NCBI GenBank assembly: GCA_963783105.1
Contig: CAWAMI010000001.1
Coordinates: 496,001-560,000 of the forward strand
DNA length: 64,000 bases
DNA from: JAVEDQ01 sp963783105
GTDB lineage: Bacteria > Actinomycetota > Actinomycetes > Frankiales > Frankiaceae
Direction of reading: 5' to 3'
The notes beneath the pieces are model-generated. The model made no database searches. It saw only the letters and a list, made by a program, of their open reading frames with translations, and had not been told where the DNA came from. The position numbers and the translations under genes are program-made. Positions 35,704 through 46,630 of this stretch are shown here, piece by piece; position 1 is the first letter of the stretch; each line of letters begins with the position of its first letter.

Positions 35704-36425
35704 GTTCTGCGCACGAGCAGAGCGCACGGGCACAGGCCGCTCGGGAGCAGGCCTCGGCTGCGTACGCGCAGTCGGGGCCGGCCCCGGACGGCGACGCGGA
35801 GCAGCGGCAGGGCCCGCCGGCGGTCAACGACAAGCGCCGGATCGACCCGCAGACGGGCTCGGTCCGTGAGAACCCGTTGGACCCGGCGCCGGTCGAGGGT
35901 GCGGTCGTCACCGAGGACGTGACGGGCGAGCTCGCCGAGACCCGCACCGCGCTCGCCGAGCGCACCGCGGACCTGCAGCGGCTCAAGGCCGAGTTCGACA
36001 ACTACCGGCGCCGCGTCGACCGGGACCGTCAGGCCACCAGCGACGCGGCGGCCGGGCGGGTGCTGCTCGGTCTCCTCCCGACGCTGGACGACATCGGTCG
36101 GGCCCGCGACCACAACGACCTGAACGGCTCGTTCAAGACGGTGGCCGAGGGACTCGAGAACACCCTGACGACGCTGGGTCTCGAGCGGTACGGGGAGAAG
36201 GGCGACCCCTTCGACCCGATGCTGCACGAGGCGCTGGTCTACACCTCGGCCCCCGGGGTGACCGGACCGACGTGCGTCGAGGTCTACCGGCCGGGCTACC
36301 GCCACGCCGGCAAGGTGCTGCGGCCCGCGCAGGTCGTGGTCGCCGACGCGCCGGACGGCGAATCGGCTCCGGCCGAACAGCCCGCGTCCGATGCGGACAC
36401 AGAAGGCCAGACAACCGGGGAGTGA
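35700..36425 (+). CDS. grpE: Nucleotide exchange factor GrpE
   Basis: 241 residues. A disordered acidic/Gln-rich N-terminus is followed by the coiled coil (LAETRTALAERTADLQRLKA) with EFDNYRRRVDRDR, then the beta domain FDPMLHEALVYTSAPGVTGP and GYRHAGKVLRPAQVVVA. It releases ADP from DnaK. GTG at 35700 overlaps the dnaK stop (GTGA). It is longer than E. coli GrpE because of terminal extensions, which is usual in actinobacteria. Confidence 0.96.
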
Positions 36426-36429
36426 TGCG

Positions 36430-37572
36430 GTGAGCACGCGGGACTTCGTCGAGAAGGACTATTACAAGGTCCTCGGCGTGGCCAAGGATGCGGGCCAGGC
36501 GGACATCAAGAAGGCGTACCGCAAGCTGGCGCGCGAACTGCACCCGGACGCCAACCCGGGCGACTCGGCCGCCGAGTCCCGCTTCAAGGACGTCTCCGAG
36601 GCCTACGACGTGCTCTCGGACGAGAGCCGCCGCAAGGAGTACGACGAGGCCCGCTCGCTGTTCGCGGCGGGCGGCCGGTCCGGTGGACTGGGCGGCTTCG
36701 GCGGCGGCTACGGCAACGGTGCGGGGGGCGGCGGCGTGCCGTTCGACCTCAACGACCTGCTGGGCAATGCCCGGGGCGGCGTCGGTGGGCTGTTCGACTC
36801 GATCTTCCAGCGCAACAGCTCGCCCGGCCGCGGCCCGCGGCGGGGCGCCGACCTCACCGCCGAGCTGTCGATCTCGTTCGAGGACGCGATGCGCGGCATC
36901 GAGGCGACGGTGCGCCTGCCGGGCGCGGCGGCGTGCGAGGCGTGCATCGGCACCGGCGCTGCGCCGGGCACCGCGCCGCGCACGTGCCCGACGTGTCAGG
37001 GTCTCGGCGTCGTGAGCACCAGCCAGGGCGGCTTCGCGCTGTCCGAGCCGTGCCGCGACTGCCGGGGGAAGGGCCAGATCATCGACGACCCCTGCCCGGT
37101 CTGCCGCGGCACGGGGCGTCGGGAGCGGGCCCAGCGCATCCGCGTGCCGGCCGGTGTCGCGGACGGGCAGAAGGTCCGCGTCCGAGGCCGCGGCGGTGCG
37201 GGCGAGCGGGGCGGCCCTCCGGGCGACCTCGAGGTGCTCGTGCACGTCGCGCCGCACCGGCTGTTCGGGCGGGAGGGATCGAACCTGACGCTGACCCTGC
37301 CGGTGACCTTCCCGGAGGCCGCGCTCGGCGCCGAGATCAAGGTGCCGACGCCGGACGGTCCGCCGGTCACCGTGCGGATCCCGGCGGGCACCTCGTCCGG
37401 GCGCCGCCTGCGCGTCCGCGGGCGCGGCATGCCCAAGGCCGGCGGGGCGAGGGGCGACCTGCTGGTCACCGTCGACGTCGCGGTGCCGCAGAAGCTCAGC
37501 GGCGCGGCCCGCGAGGCGCTCGAGGAGTTCGCCGCGAAGGCGGACGACGACCCGCGGGCCCACCTGTTCTAG
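36430..37572 (+). CDS. dnaJ: Co-chaperone DnaJ
   Basis: 380 residues. The J domain begins KDYYKVLGVAKDAGQADIKK and has HPD in LHPDANPGD. A Gly-rich region follows, then four zinc repeats (CEACIGTG, CPTCQGLG, CRDCRGKG, CPVCRGTG) and the C-terminal substrate domains with VRGRGMPKAGGARGDLL. It stimulates DnaK ATPase. GTG at 36430 is preferred, with GGGGAG 7 nt before it. The first zinc module has CEACIGTG, a slight variant of CxxCxGxG. Confidence 0.97.
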   Translation: MSTRDFVEKDYYKVLGVAKDAGQADIKKAYRKLARELHPDANPGDSAAESRFKDVSEAYDVLSDESRRKEYDEARSLFAAGGRSGGLGGFGGGYGNGAGGGGVPFDLNDLLGNARGGVGGLFDSIFQRNSSPGRGPRRGADLTAELSISFEDAMRGIEATVRLPGAAACEACIGTGAAPGTAPRTCPTCQGLGVVSTSQGGFALSEPCRDCRGKGQIIDDPCPVCRGTGRRERAQRIRVPAGVADGQKVRVRGRGGAGERGGPPGDLEVLVHVAPHRLFGREGSNLTLTLPVTFPEAALGAEIKVPTPDGPPVTVRIPAGTSSGRRLRVRGRGMPKAGGARGDLLVTVDVAVPQKLSGAAREALEEFAAKADDDPRAHLF

Positions 37573-37580
37573 GACAGCCG

Positions 37581-38078
37581 ATGAACGGACGGAAGGTGAC
37601 GAGGGTGGACAGCGTCTTCGGCGGTAGCCGCCTCGGGGACGGCTCCGGGAGTGGCGCGGCGTCCTTCCCATCGGGAGGAGCCGGACCGCACGACGAGTCG
37701 GCCCCCGTCTACGTCATCTCGATCGCGGCCGAACTCGCCGGCATGCATCCGCAGACGTTGCGGCAGTACGACCGGCTCGGGATCGTCAGCCCGGGCCGGT
37801 CGGCCGGGCGCGGGCGGCGGTACTCGGCCCGGGAGGTCGCGCTGCTGCGGGAGGTCCAGCGCCTCTCGCAGGAGGAGGGCGTCAACCTCGAGGGCATCCG
37901 GCGCATCCTCGACCTGGAGAACCAGGTGACGGCCCTCCGATCGCGGGTCCGCGAACTCGAGAACGAGCTGGAACAGACCCGCGCCGCGGCCGAGCGGGAG
38001 GTCGCGGCCGCCCGACGAGGGCAGCGCCGGGACCTGGTGCCGGTGAAGGGCGACGTCGTCATCTGGCGCCGGCGCTGA
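37581..38078 (+). CDS. hspR: HspR, MerR-family heat-shock repressor
   Basis: 165 residues from the ATG at 37581 (a GTG at 37605 is also possible). The MerR HTH is VYVISIAAELAGMHPQTLRQ then YDRLGIVSPGRSAGRGRRYS. A C-terminal coiled coil (ILDLENQVTALRSRVRELEN) follows. It binds HAIR repeats with DnaK as co-repressor. It closes the dnaK operon, 8 nt after dnaJ. The first 40 residues (Gly/Ser-rich) look unstructured. HAIR sites before dnaK and clpB are its expected targets. Confidence 0.95.
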   Translation: MNGRKVTRVDSVFGGSRLGDGSGSGAASFPSGGAGPHDESAPVYVISIAAELAGMHPQTLRQYDRLGIVSPGRSAGRGRRYSAREVALLREVQRLSQEEGVNLEGIRRILDLENQVTALRSRVRELENELEQTRAAAEREVAAARRGQRRDLVPVKGDVVIWRRR

Positions 38079-38091
38079 CGAACCCGTCCTC

Positions 38092-38124
38092 GTCAGAGTT
38101 GAGTGGGAAGGACTCAACTCTGAC
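38092..38124. promoter_or_regulatory. HAIR element 3 upstream of clpB, perfect extended palindrome
   Basis: GTTGAGT-N7-ACTCAAC extended to 13-bp perfect arms (GTCAGAGTTGAGT / ACTCAACTCTGAC). It lies between hspR and clpB, 52 nt before the clpB ATG, and is the strongest HspR site of the three. It could also fold as a hairpin at the end of the dnaK operon transcript. Confidence 0.9.
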
Positions 38125-38175
38125 GGTTGTTGTCCCAAACGAAGCCCGTACAACCAAAGACCGAGCGAGTGATCG

Positions 38176-40773
<2,598 letters not shown>

Positions 40774-40815
40774 CCTGGCTTGCCGAGGTGCTGCCATGCC
40801 GATCGGGTCTGGTGG

Positions 40816-40821
40816 TACGGT
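40816..40821 (+). promoter_or_regulatory. -10 element of a leaderless vapB promoter
   Basis: TACGGT fits TAnnnT and ends 6 nt before the GTG at 40828. Confidence 0.5.
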
Positions 40822-40827
40822 GCGCTT

Positions 40828-41079
40828 GTGAGTGGGACGTACACCGTCGTGATGGGAGATCGCGGTCGTCTGGTGATGCCCGCGGAGTTGCGCGAGCGGC
40901 TTCATCTCCGGTCCGGTTCGCCCCTGATCCTGATGGACACCCCCCACGGAGTCGTGCTGTCGACGCGGGACCAGCTGAAGCAGTTGGTTCGGATGCAGCT
41001 CTCCGGTGGCGGCAGCCTCGTCGAGGAGTTGCTCGCCGAGCGCAGGCAACTGGCCGCGGCGGAAGACGTCGGGGAGTGA
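40828..41079 (+). CDS. vapB: VapB-type AbrB antitoxin
   Basis: 83 residues: SGTYTVVMGDRGRLVMPAEL and RERLHLRSGSPLILMDTPHG form an AbrB swapped-hairpin DNA-binding domain. The C-terminal helix VEELLAERRQLAAAEDV should wrap the toxin. GTG at 40828, probably leaderless. Its TGA overlaps the vapC GTG (GTGA). It likely represses its own operon. It follows clpB by 54 nt and has its own promoter. Confidence 0.85.
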   Translation: MSGTYTVVMGDRGRLVMPAELRERLHLRSGSPLILMDTPHGVVLSTRDQLKQLVRMQLSGGGSLVEELLAERRQLAAAEDVGE

Positions 41080-41441
41080 ACCTCTTCGACTCATCTGCGC
41101 TGCTCGCCTTCCTGAACGCGGAGCCAGGCGCGGACGTCGTCGAAGGGCAGCTGAACGTCGGCGGGGCCTGCTCTTCGGTCAACTGGTCCGAGACGGCCCA
41201 GAAGGTCCGCGCCCGTCGAGTGGATTGGACGCCTGCGCGGGCTCTTCTGCTCAGCTTCGGCCTGATGCTCGAGCCGGTGCAGCCGGCCGACGGTGAACGT
41301 GCGGCCGAGCTGTGGCACCGGGGGAGCGGCTTGTCGCTGGCCGATCGGTTGTGTCTGGCGACCGCGGAGCGATTGGGCGCGACGGTTTGGACCGCCGACA
41401 CAGCGTGGGGTAGCTCGGAGCACGTTCGCCAAGTCCGTTGA
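41076..41441 (+). CDS. vapC: VapC-type PIN-domain RNase toxin
   Basis: 121 residues. PIN acidic residues are in place: NLFDSSALLAFLNAEPGAD (Asp 5 and Glu), NWSETAQKV (Glu), LSLADRLCLATAERLG (Asp) and VWTADTAW (Asp). It would cleave tRNA or rRNA when released from VapB. It starts at GTG 41076 in the vapB stop, so the pair is coupled. Length is slightly below the family average but all blocks are present. Confidence 0.88.
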   Translation: MNLFDSSALLAFLNAEPGADVVEGQLNVGGACSSVNWSETAQKVRARRVDWTPARALLLSFGLMLEPVQPADGERAAELWHRGSGLSLADRLCLATAERLGATVWTADTAWGSSEHVRQVR

Positions 41442-41455
41442 ACGACGTCGCGGGC

Positions 41456-41461
41456 TAGCGT
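41456..41461 (+). promoter_or_regulatory. -10 element before the SDR gene (leaderless)
   Basis: TAGCGT fits TAnnnT, 7 nt before the ATG at 41469. Confidence 0.45.
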
Positions 41462-41468
41462 GCAACGC

Positions 41469-42269
41469 ATGCCTACCGCCCTCATCACCGGCGCGACCGC
41501 CGGAATCGGTGCCGCCTTCGCCCGCCGTCTGGCCCGGGAGGGTTACGACCTGATCCTCGTCGCCCGGGACAAAGACCGGTTGCGCACGAGCGCCGAGAAG
41601 CTGTCGTCAGAGCACCAGGTCCGCACCGACGTCCTCGTCGCGGACCTGTCCGACGACAGCCCGGGCGGCGGGTGCGCCAAGGTGGAGGAGCGCCTCGGTG
41701 CCGGCGGCATCGACCTGCTCGTCAACAACGCCGGATTCACCACGCACGCCCCGTTCGACTCGGGCGACCGGGACGACGAGGACCGGATGCTGCGGGTCAA
41801 CGTCCGCGCCGTGATGCGGCTCGCGCACGCCGCGGTGGGGGCGATGCTCGCCGACAAGCAGGCAGGTGGCAGCGGCGGAGGCATCATCAACGTCTCCTCC
41901 GTCGCCGGTTTCTTCCCGACCGCCGGCGGCGCGACCTACGCGGCGAGCAAGGCCTACGTGACCGCGCTGTCCGAGGGTCTCGCCGCCGAGTACGCCGACC
42001 AGGGCGTCGCCGTCACGGCGCTGTGCCCCGGCTTCACCCGGACGGAGTTCCACCAGCGGGCGGGCATCCCGACCGAGGGCATCGCCGACCGGATGTGGCT
42101 CGACGCCGACACCCTCGTCGACGGCGCGCTGTCCGACCACCGGAAGAGGCGCGCGATCTCGGTGCCGGGCTGGCAGTACAAGGCGCTCACCGAGATCGGT
42201 CGTCTCACGCCGCGGCCGGTGCTGTCCGTCGCGTCGCGGGTCGTCAAGAGCCGCCGCGGCAGGCACTGA
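41469..42269 (+). CDS. Short-chain dehydrogenase/reductase
   Basis: 266 residues, classical SDR. The NAD(P) loop is ALITGATAGIGAAFARRLAR, then LLVNNAGFTTHAPF. The catalytic Ser is in INVSSVAGFFP, and Tyr and Lys in TYAASKAYVTALSEG. A basic residue after strand 2 (VARDKDRL) suggests NADPH. Substrate unknown. A GTG at 41460 would add three residues, but the leaderless -10 favours the ATG. Confidence 0.9.
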   Translation: MPTALITGATAGIGAAFARRLAREGYDLILVARDKDRLRTSAEKLSSEHQVRTDVLVADLSDDSPGGGCAKVEERLGAGGIDLLVNNAGFTTHAPFDSGDRDDEDRMLRVNVRAVMRLAHAAVGAMLADKQAGGSGGGIINVSSVAGFFPTAGGATYAASKAYVTALSEGLAAEYADQGVAVTALCPGFTRTEFHQRAGIPTEGIADRMWLDADTLVDGALSDHRKRRAISVPGWQYKALTEIGRLTPRPVLSVASRVVKSRRGRH

Positions 42270-42310
42270 GGACGGCACCGCCGCCGCCACTCGCGTCCGC
42301 AGGCCGCCAC

Positions 42311-42316
42311 TAGATT
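42311..42316 (+). promoter_or_regulatory. -10 element before pyrE (leaderless)
   Basis: TAGATT fits TAnnnT and ends 7 nt before the GTG at 42324. Confidence 0.6.
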
Positions 42317-42323
42317 GGGCGGC

Positions 42324-42857
42324 GTGAGCGATCGCGACGACCTGCAGAAGCTGATCTCCGACGAGGCCGTCGTGCGGGGTCGCGTCACCCTCGCCTCCGG
42401 CCGCGAGGCCGATTACTACCTCGACCTGCGCCGCATCACCCTCGCGGGCGCGGCGGCGCCGCTGGTCGGCCGCGTGATGCTCGAGCTCACCGCCGACCTG
42501 AACTACGACGTCGTCGGCGGCCTGACGATGGGCGCCGACCCGGTGGCCGCCGCGATGCTGCACGCCTCCGGCGGCCGCCTCGACGCCTGCGTCGTCCGCA
42601 AGGAGGGCAAGGCGCACGGCCTGCAGCGGCGGATCGAGGGCCCGGACGTCGCCGGGCGCCGGGTGCTCGCCGTCGAGGACACCTCGACCACGGGGGGCTC
42701 CGTGCTCACCGCCGTCGAGGCGCTGCGCGAGGCGGGAGCCGAGGTGGTGGCCGTCGCCGTCATCGCCGACCGCGACACGGGCGCCGCGGAGAAGGTGCGG
42801 GAGGCGGGGCTGGAGTACCGGTTCGCCTACGGGTTGGCCGACCTGGGCCTCGCCTGA
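42324..42857 (+). CDS. pyrE: Orotate phosphoribosyltransferase
   Basis: 177 residues. It joins orotate to PRPP to make OMP in pyrimidine synthesis. The PRPP motif is VLAVEDTSTTGGSVLTAVEA (Glu-Asp then Thr-Thr-Gly-Gly). The family regions RVTLASGREADYYLDLRRIT, GGLTMGADPVAAAMLHAS and VVRKEGKAHGLQRRIEG are also present. GTG at 42324 is preceded by a leaderless -10. Length is normal for actinobacterial PyrE. Confidence 0.96.
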   Translation: MSDRDDLQKLISDEAVVRGRVTLASGREADYYLDLRRITLAGAAAPLVGRVMLELTADLNYDVVGGLTMGADPVAAAMLHASGGRLDACVVRKEGKAHGLQRRIEGPDVAGRRVLAVEDTSTTGGSVLTAVEALREAGAEVVAVAVIADRDTGAAEKVREAGLEYRFAYGLADLGLA

Positions 42858-42917
42858 CCAACCGGGTGCGGCGAGCAGAGGTTGGTTCGCCCTCCGGACA
42901 CCGGAGATGCCACCGAG

Positions 42918-44291
42918 GTGGAAACCGACATCCTCGTCATCGCCCTGGCCGTGCTCGGGTTCGGTGTCCTCGCGGGGCGCCTCGAGGGCACGTCGCTGAC
43001 GATGCCGATGATCTTCACGGCGGCAGGACTGGTCCTCGGTCCGAGCGCGCTCGGCCTGCTCGACCTGGGCGTGGAGAACGAATTCGTCAGCGCCCTGGCG
43101 GAAGCCACGCTCGTGCTGGTGCTGTTCACCGACGCGTCGCGGATGGACATCCGGACGGTGCTGCGCGAGCACGACCTGGCCCTGCGCCTGCTGGCTGTGG
43201 GTCTCCCGCTCGCTGTCGTCATCGGGGCGGCGGTGGGCCTGGTGCTGTTCCCGGACCTCCCGGTCGCCTCGGTGGCACTCCTCGCAGCAGTGCTGGCACC
43301 GACCGACGCGGCGCTCGGGCAGGCCTTCGTGAGCGACGAGACCGTGCCGCGGCGGATCCGCCAGACGCTCAACGTGGAGAGCGGGTTGAACGACGGGCTG
43401 GCGGTCCCCTTCATCACGGTCCTGCTCGACGTCTCGCGGCACCAGGCGGACTCGCCGCTGAACTACGTGGCCCTGTTCGCCGAGCTCGTCGGCATCGGGG
43501 TCGCCGTCGGCGCCGCAACGGGCTGGCTCGGCGGGAAGCTCCTGGAATGGAGCACCGCCCGCTCCTGGACCACGGCGGTCACCAGGCGGATGGCGACGGT
43601 GGCGCTCGCCGCGGTCGCCTTCGCGGGCAGCGAGCTGCTCGGCGGCAACGGCTTCGTGGCCGCCTTCGTCGCCGGACTGGTCGTCGGCAGCACCGCCCGC
43701 TCCCTGCTCCCGGAGGTGACGAACTTCTCCGAGGCGGAGGGCCAGTTGCTCACGCTCGTGACCTTCCTTCTCTTCGGCGCGGTGCTGGTCGCGGACGTGC
43801 TGTCGGACGTGACGTGGAAGGCGGTGCTGTACGCGTTGCTCAGCCTTCTGCTCGTCCGGCCGGTCGCCGTCGCCCTCGCGCTGGTCGCCGCGAAGGTGCG
43901 CCCCGCCACCTTCGGATTCCTGGCCTGGGCGGGACCCCGAGGCCTCGCCTCCATCGTCTACGCGGTGCTGATCCTGCGGACCGAGGGTGTCCCCGGTGCC
44001 GACACGGTCTTCGTGGTCGCCTCCTGCACCATCGTCGTCAGCATCTACCTGCATGGACTGAGCGCGGCGCCGCTCAGCGCCCGCTACGGGAGCCTGATGC
44101 AGAGGACCGGCGGAGTCGAGCATCATCCGGTGGCGGAACTGCCGATCCGGTTCCCGTTCCGGCGGCACCGGCCCGGGTCGGACAAGGGTGGGTCGGACAA
44201 GGGTGGGTCGGACAAGGGTGGGTCGGGCAAGGGCGGGACCGAAGACGACAGCGCGGGACGAGAGCAGCCCACGCCCCGTGTCGACGGCTGA
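42918..44291 (+). CDS. CPA1-family Na+/H+ antiporter
   Basis: 457 residues with about 12 membrane helices. The first is DILVIALAVLGFGVLAGRLE. Transport-site motifs are VLAPTDAALGQAFVSDETVP and TLNVESGLNDGLAVPF (Asn-Asp pair as in NhaP/CPA1). It exchanges Na+ or K+ for protons. The C-terminus ends in a cytoplasmic tail with four GSDKG-type repeats, from a 15-bp tandem repeat at 44175-44234. GTG at 42918 is chosen since the fold begins there. A TTG at 42882 would add twelve residues. Confidence 0.9.
   Translation: METDILVIALAVLGFGVLAGRLEGTSLTMPMIFTAAGLVLGPSALGLLDLGVENEFVSALAEATLVLVLFTDASRMDIRTVLREHDLALRLLAVGLPLAVVIGAAVGLVLFPDLPVASVALLAAVLAPTDAALGQAFVSDETVPRRIRQTLNVESGLNDGLAVPFITVLLDVSRHQADSPLNYVALFAELVGIGVAVGAATGWLGGKLLEWSTARSWTTAVTRRMATVALAAVAFAGSELLGGNGFVAAFVAGLVVGSTARSLLPEVTNFSEAEGQLLTLVTFLLFGAVLVADVLSDVTWKAVLYALLSLLLVRPVAVALALVAAKVRPATFGFLAWAGPRGLASIVYAVLILRTEGVPGADTVFVVASCTIVVSIYLHGLSAAPLSARYGSLMQRTGGVEHHPVAELPIRFPFRRHRPGSDKGGSDKGGSDKGGSGKGGTEDDSAGREQPTPRVDG
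44175..44234. repeat. 15-bp tandem repeat, four copies, in frame
   Basis: Three exact units (GGGTCGGACAAGGGT) at 44175, 44190 and 44205, and a fourth with two changes at 44220. They encode the GSDKG repeats in the antiporter tail. Confidence 0.92.
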
Positions 44292-44306
44292 GGCACCATC
44301 GACGAC

Positions 44307-44975
44307 GTGCTGTTGCTCGCCGGTCTCGCGCTCGCCGGGATCGGCGGCCTGGCCGGCGCCGCCCTGGGCCTCGAGCGCTACCGCCGCGGGCAGTTCGCCG
44401 CCGGGGCCGCCGAGCGGGGGTGGACCTACGCGCGTCGGGACGCGACCGTGCCGCACTGCTGGGAGAGCTGGCCGTTCGCCACGGGTCGGCACCGTCGGGC
44501 GAGCCACGTGCTGCGCGGGCGGGTCGGCAATCGGGACTGCCTCGCGTTCGAGTACACGTTCCGCCACCGCGTGCCGGGCGGGCCCCAGGGCAGCGCCGAG
44601 GCGGTCTCCACGTGGAGCGTGGCCGCGGTCGCGCTGCCGACGTTCCTCCCCCGCATCTCCGTGACCCGGCGCGGACCGCTCGGCAAGGTGGCCGCAGCCC
44701 TCGGCCGGCAGGGGCTGGAACTGGAGAGCGAGGACTTCAACCGGCGCTTCTCCGTCCGGACCGACGACCCGCGGTTGGCCTTCGCGGTCCTGCACCCCCG
44801 CATGATGGCGGTCCTGCTCGACGGCCCCTTCTTCGATTTCCGGGTGGAATGTGCGGACGCATTGAGTTGTTGGCCAGGACGCCTGAGACTGGATGACGTC
44901 GATCAGCGCCTGGGCTTTCTGCGCCAGGTCGTCGACAACATTCCTGGGCATGTCTGGAGGGATCGGTCGCGGTGA
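44307..44975 (+). CDS. Membrane-anchored DUF3137-like protein
   Basis: 222 residues. The N-terminal helix LLLAGLALAGIGGLAGAALG anchors it. The rest resembles DUF3137-type proteins: WESWPFATGRHRRASHVLRG, CLAFEYTFRHRVPGG, VAAVALPTFLPRISVTRR, DFNRRFSVRTDDPRLAFAVL. This family is often paired with LemA, and here the stop overlaps the lemA start (GTGA). Function is unknown but likely shared with LemA at the membrane. Confidence 0.75.
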   Translation: MLLLAGLALAGIGGLAGAALGLERYRRGQFAAGAAERGWTYARRDATVPHCWESWPFATGRHRRASHVLRGRVGNRDCLAFEYTFRHRVPGGPQGSAEAVSTWSVAAVALPTFLPRISVTRRGPLGKVAAALGRQGLELESEDFNRRFSVRTDDPRLAFAVLHPRMMAVLLDGPFFDFRVECADALSCWPGRLRLDDVDQRLGFLRQVVDNIPGHVWRDRSR

Positions 44976-45619
44976 CGGTGCTGCTCATCGTCGTCCTCGT
45001 GGTGGCGGGTGTCGCCGGTTTCTCCGTGCTGTCCTACAACCGTTTCGTCCGTCAGCAGCACCTGGTCGTCGAGTCCTGGCGGCAGGTCGACGTCGAACTC
45101 CGTCGCCGCGCTGACCTCGTCGCGAACCTCGCCGCCCTGCTGGCCGGGCATGCCGCGCACGAGCGCGCCGTCGTCGAGGACGTTCTCAAGGCCCGCAAGC
45201 GCGTGCTGGAACCCGACGGGGGCCCGGCCCGCGCCGCCGAGAACGACGCCGAGATGTCGGAGGCGCTGAACCGGCTGGTCTCCGTCGCCGAGTCCTACGC
45301 CCGGGTCCGCGCCGACGCCCGCTTCGTCGAGGTCTGCGGGCAGCTGCGGGACACCGAGGACCGCATCGCCGCCGCCCGGCGCTTCTACAACGCGAACGTC
45401 CGCGCCTACAACACGCGGCTCGCGACCATGCCGTCCTCGCTCGCCGCCGTGGGCACCTCGTTCGCGCCCGCGCGGTACTTCGAGGTGCTGGACCCGGCCG
45501 TCCGCGCGCCGGTGCCCCTGCCCTTCGACGTCCCGGCCCCCGGGGTGGCGCCGACGGCCGTCGACGGGACCCCTGCCCCGGTCCGACCGTCAGCCGCGGA
45601 CGATCGCCCGCTCCCGTAG
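44972..45619 (+). CDS. LemA-family membrane protein
   Basis: 215 residues. It has the signal-anchor helix VLLIVVLVVAGVAGFSVLSYN, then the LemA helical bundle: ESWRQVDVELRRRADLVANL, SVAESYARVRADARFVEVCG, DTEDRIAAARRFYNANVRAY and NTRLATMPSSLAA. The Pro-rich tail runs 30 nt past the 3' end of the convergent epimerase gene. The start overlaps the preceding gene. LemA proteins sit in the membrane with the soluble part outside; role unknown. Confidence 0.9.
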   Translation: MTVLLIVVLVVAGVAGFSVLSYNRFVRQQHLVVESWRQVDVELRRRADLVANLAALLAGHAAHERAVVEDVLKARKRVLEPDGGPARAAENDAEMSEALNRLVSVAESYARVRADARFVEVCGQLRDTEDRIAAARRFYNANVRAYNTRLATMPSSLAAVGTSFAPARYFEVLDPAVRAPVPLPFDVPAPGVAPTAVDGTPAPVRPSAADDRPLP

Positions 45620-46630
45620 CCAGCGCTCCGTCCGGTCCATCCCCTCCTGCAACCCCACGCGCGGCTCCCAGCCGGTCGTGCGGCGGATCTTCTCGATCGA
45701 GTACGTGCCCGGATGCGAGAGGTACTCGACGATCCGCGGTGAGAACGGCAGCGGCAGCCGTTCGAGCAGCGGCGCGAGGACCCGCAGGGCGACCGAGGGC
45801 ACCGAGCGCATCCGGGTCCCGGTCATCCGCGCGTAGTGCCCGAAGAACTCCGCCGCCGGCACCCCGGAGCCTCCCGTGACGTGGAAGACCTGGCCGAGCG
45901 CGGCCGGGCGCAGCCGGGGCACGTCGGCGTCCGGGTCGAGCAGGGACAGGGCGCCCTCGACGAGGTCGTCGACGAACACCGGGCTGAGCACGCCCCGCCC
46001 GCCGTCGATCAATCGGAAGCTGCCCGCCTGCAGCGTCGCCACCGGCCGCATCGTCCACGGGGAGCTGCCCGGCCCGTAGACGTCGCCGGGCCGCACCACC
46101 GCCACCGGCATCCCTCGGGCGGCCGCGAGCAGCGCCTGGTGCTCGGCGGCCACCTTCGTGTCGGTGTAGGGGTTGCCGGACATCCGCACCGGCCCGGTCT
46201 CGTCCACCCCGTCCGGGAAGGTCGGGCCGTGCACGACGATGCTGGACAGGTGCAGCACGGCCGGGACCGACCCCGATGAGCTGCGTGCCGCCTCGGCCGC
46301 GGCCAGCACCGTGCGGGTGCCCCCGACGTTGACCCGCCACATCACGTCGACCGCGCCGGACTCCTCGACGACGGCCGCGGTGTGCACGACCAGGTCGGTG
46401 CCGGGCAGCAGCGCGTCGAGGGCCGTCCGGTCGCAGATGTCCGCGACCCGGACGCCCGGGCCGGGCCGGACGTCGACCGCGACGACCTCCGCGGCGGGGT
46501 AGCGGCGCCGTAGTGCGACGACGAAGGCGTTGCCGAGGAAGCCGCCGCCCCCGGTGACGACGACGCGGGCGGTTCTCCCCGACAGCGCCGAGGACAGCGC
46601 CGGCGAGCCCGCCGTCGAGCCTCCAGCCAT
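45590..46630 (-). CDS. NAD-dependent epimerase/3-beta-HSD-like extended SDR
   Basis: 346 residues. The Rossmann motif is RVVVTGGGGFLGNAFVVALR, followed by the NAD-binding DVRPG. The catalytic part is HLSSIVVHGPTF (Ser) and NPYTDTKVAAEHQALLAAAR (Tyr-x-x-x-Lys), then VVRPGDVYGPGSSPWTM. The later region (FRLIDGGRGVLSPVFVDDLV) fits 3-beta-hydroxysteroid dehydrogenase-like or nucleotide-sugar members. ATG at 46630 lies in the purM stop (TGATG), so the two are coupled, but the function need not be linked. Confidence 0.9.
   Translation of the reverse strand: MAGGSTAGSPALSSALSGRTARVVVTGGGGFLGNAFVVALRRRYPAAEVVAVDVRPGPGVRVADICDRTALDALLPGTDLVVHTAAVVEESGAVDVMWRVNVGGTRTVLAAAEAARSSSGSVPAVLHLSSIVVHGPTFPDGVDETGPVRMSGNPYTDTKVAAEHQALLAAARGMPVAVVRPGDVYGPGSSPWTMRPVATLQAGSFRLIDGGRGVLSPVFVDDLVEGALSLLDPDADVPRLRPAALGQVFHVTGGSGVPAAEFFGHYARMTGTRMRSVPSVALRVLAPLLERLPLPFSPRIVEYLSHPGTYSIEKIRRTTGWEPRVGLQEGMDRTERWLRERAIVRG

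Noticed and set aside
41607..44951. An 1114-codon minus-strand frame
   Set aside because: Antisense shadow of the SDR, pyrE and antiporter genes; composition is His/Arg/Gly-rich with no domain.
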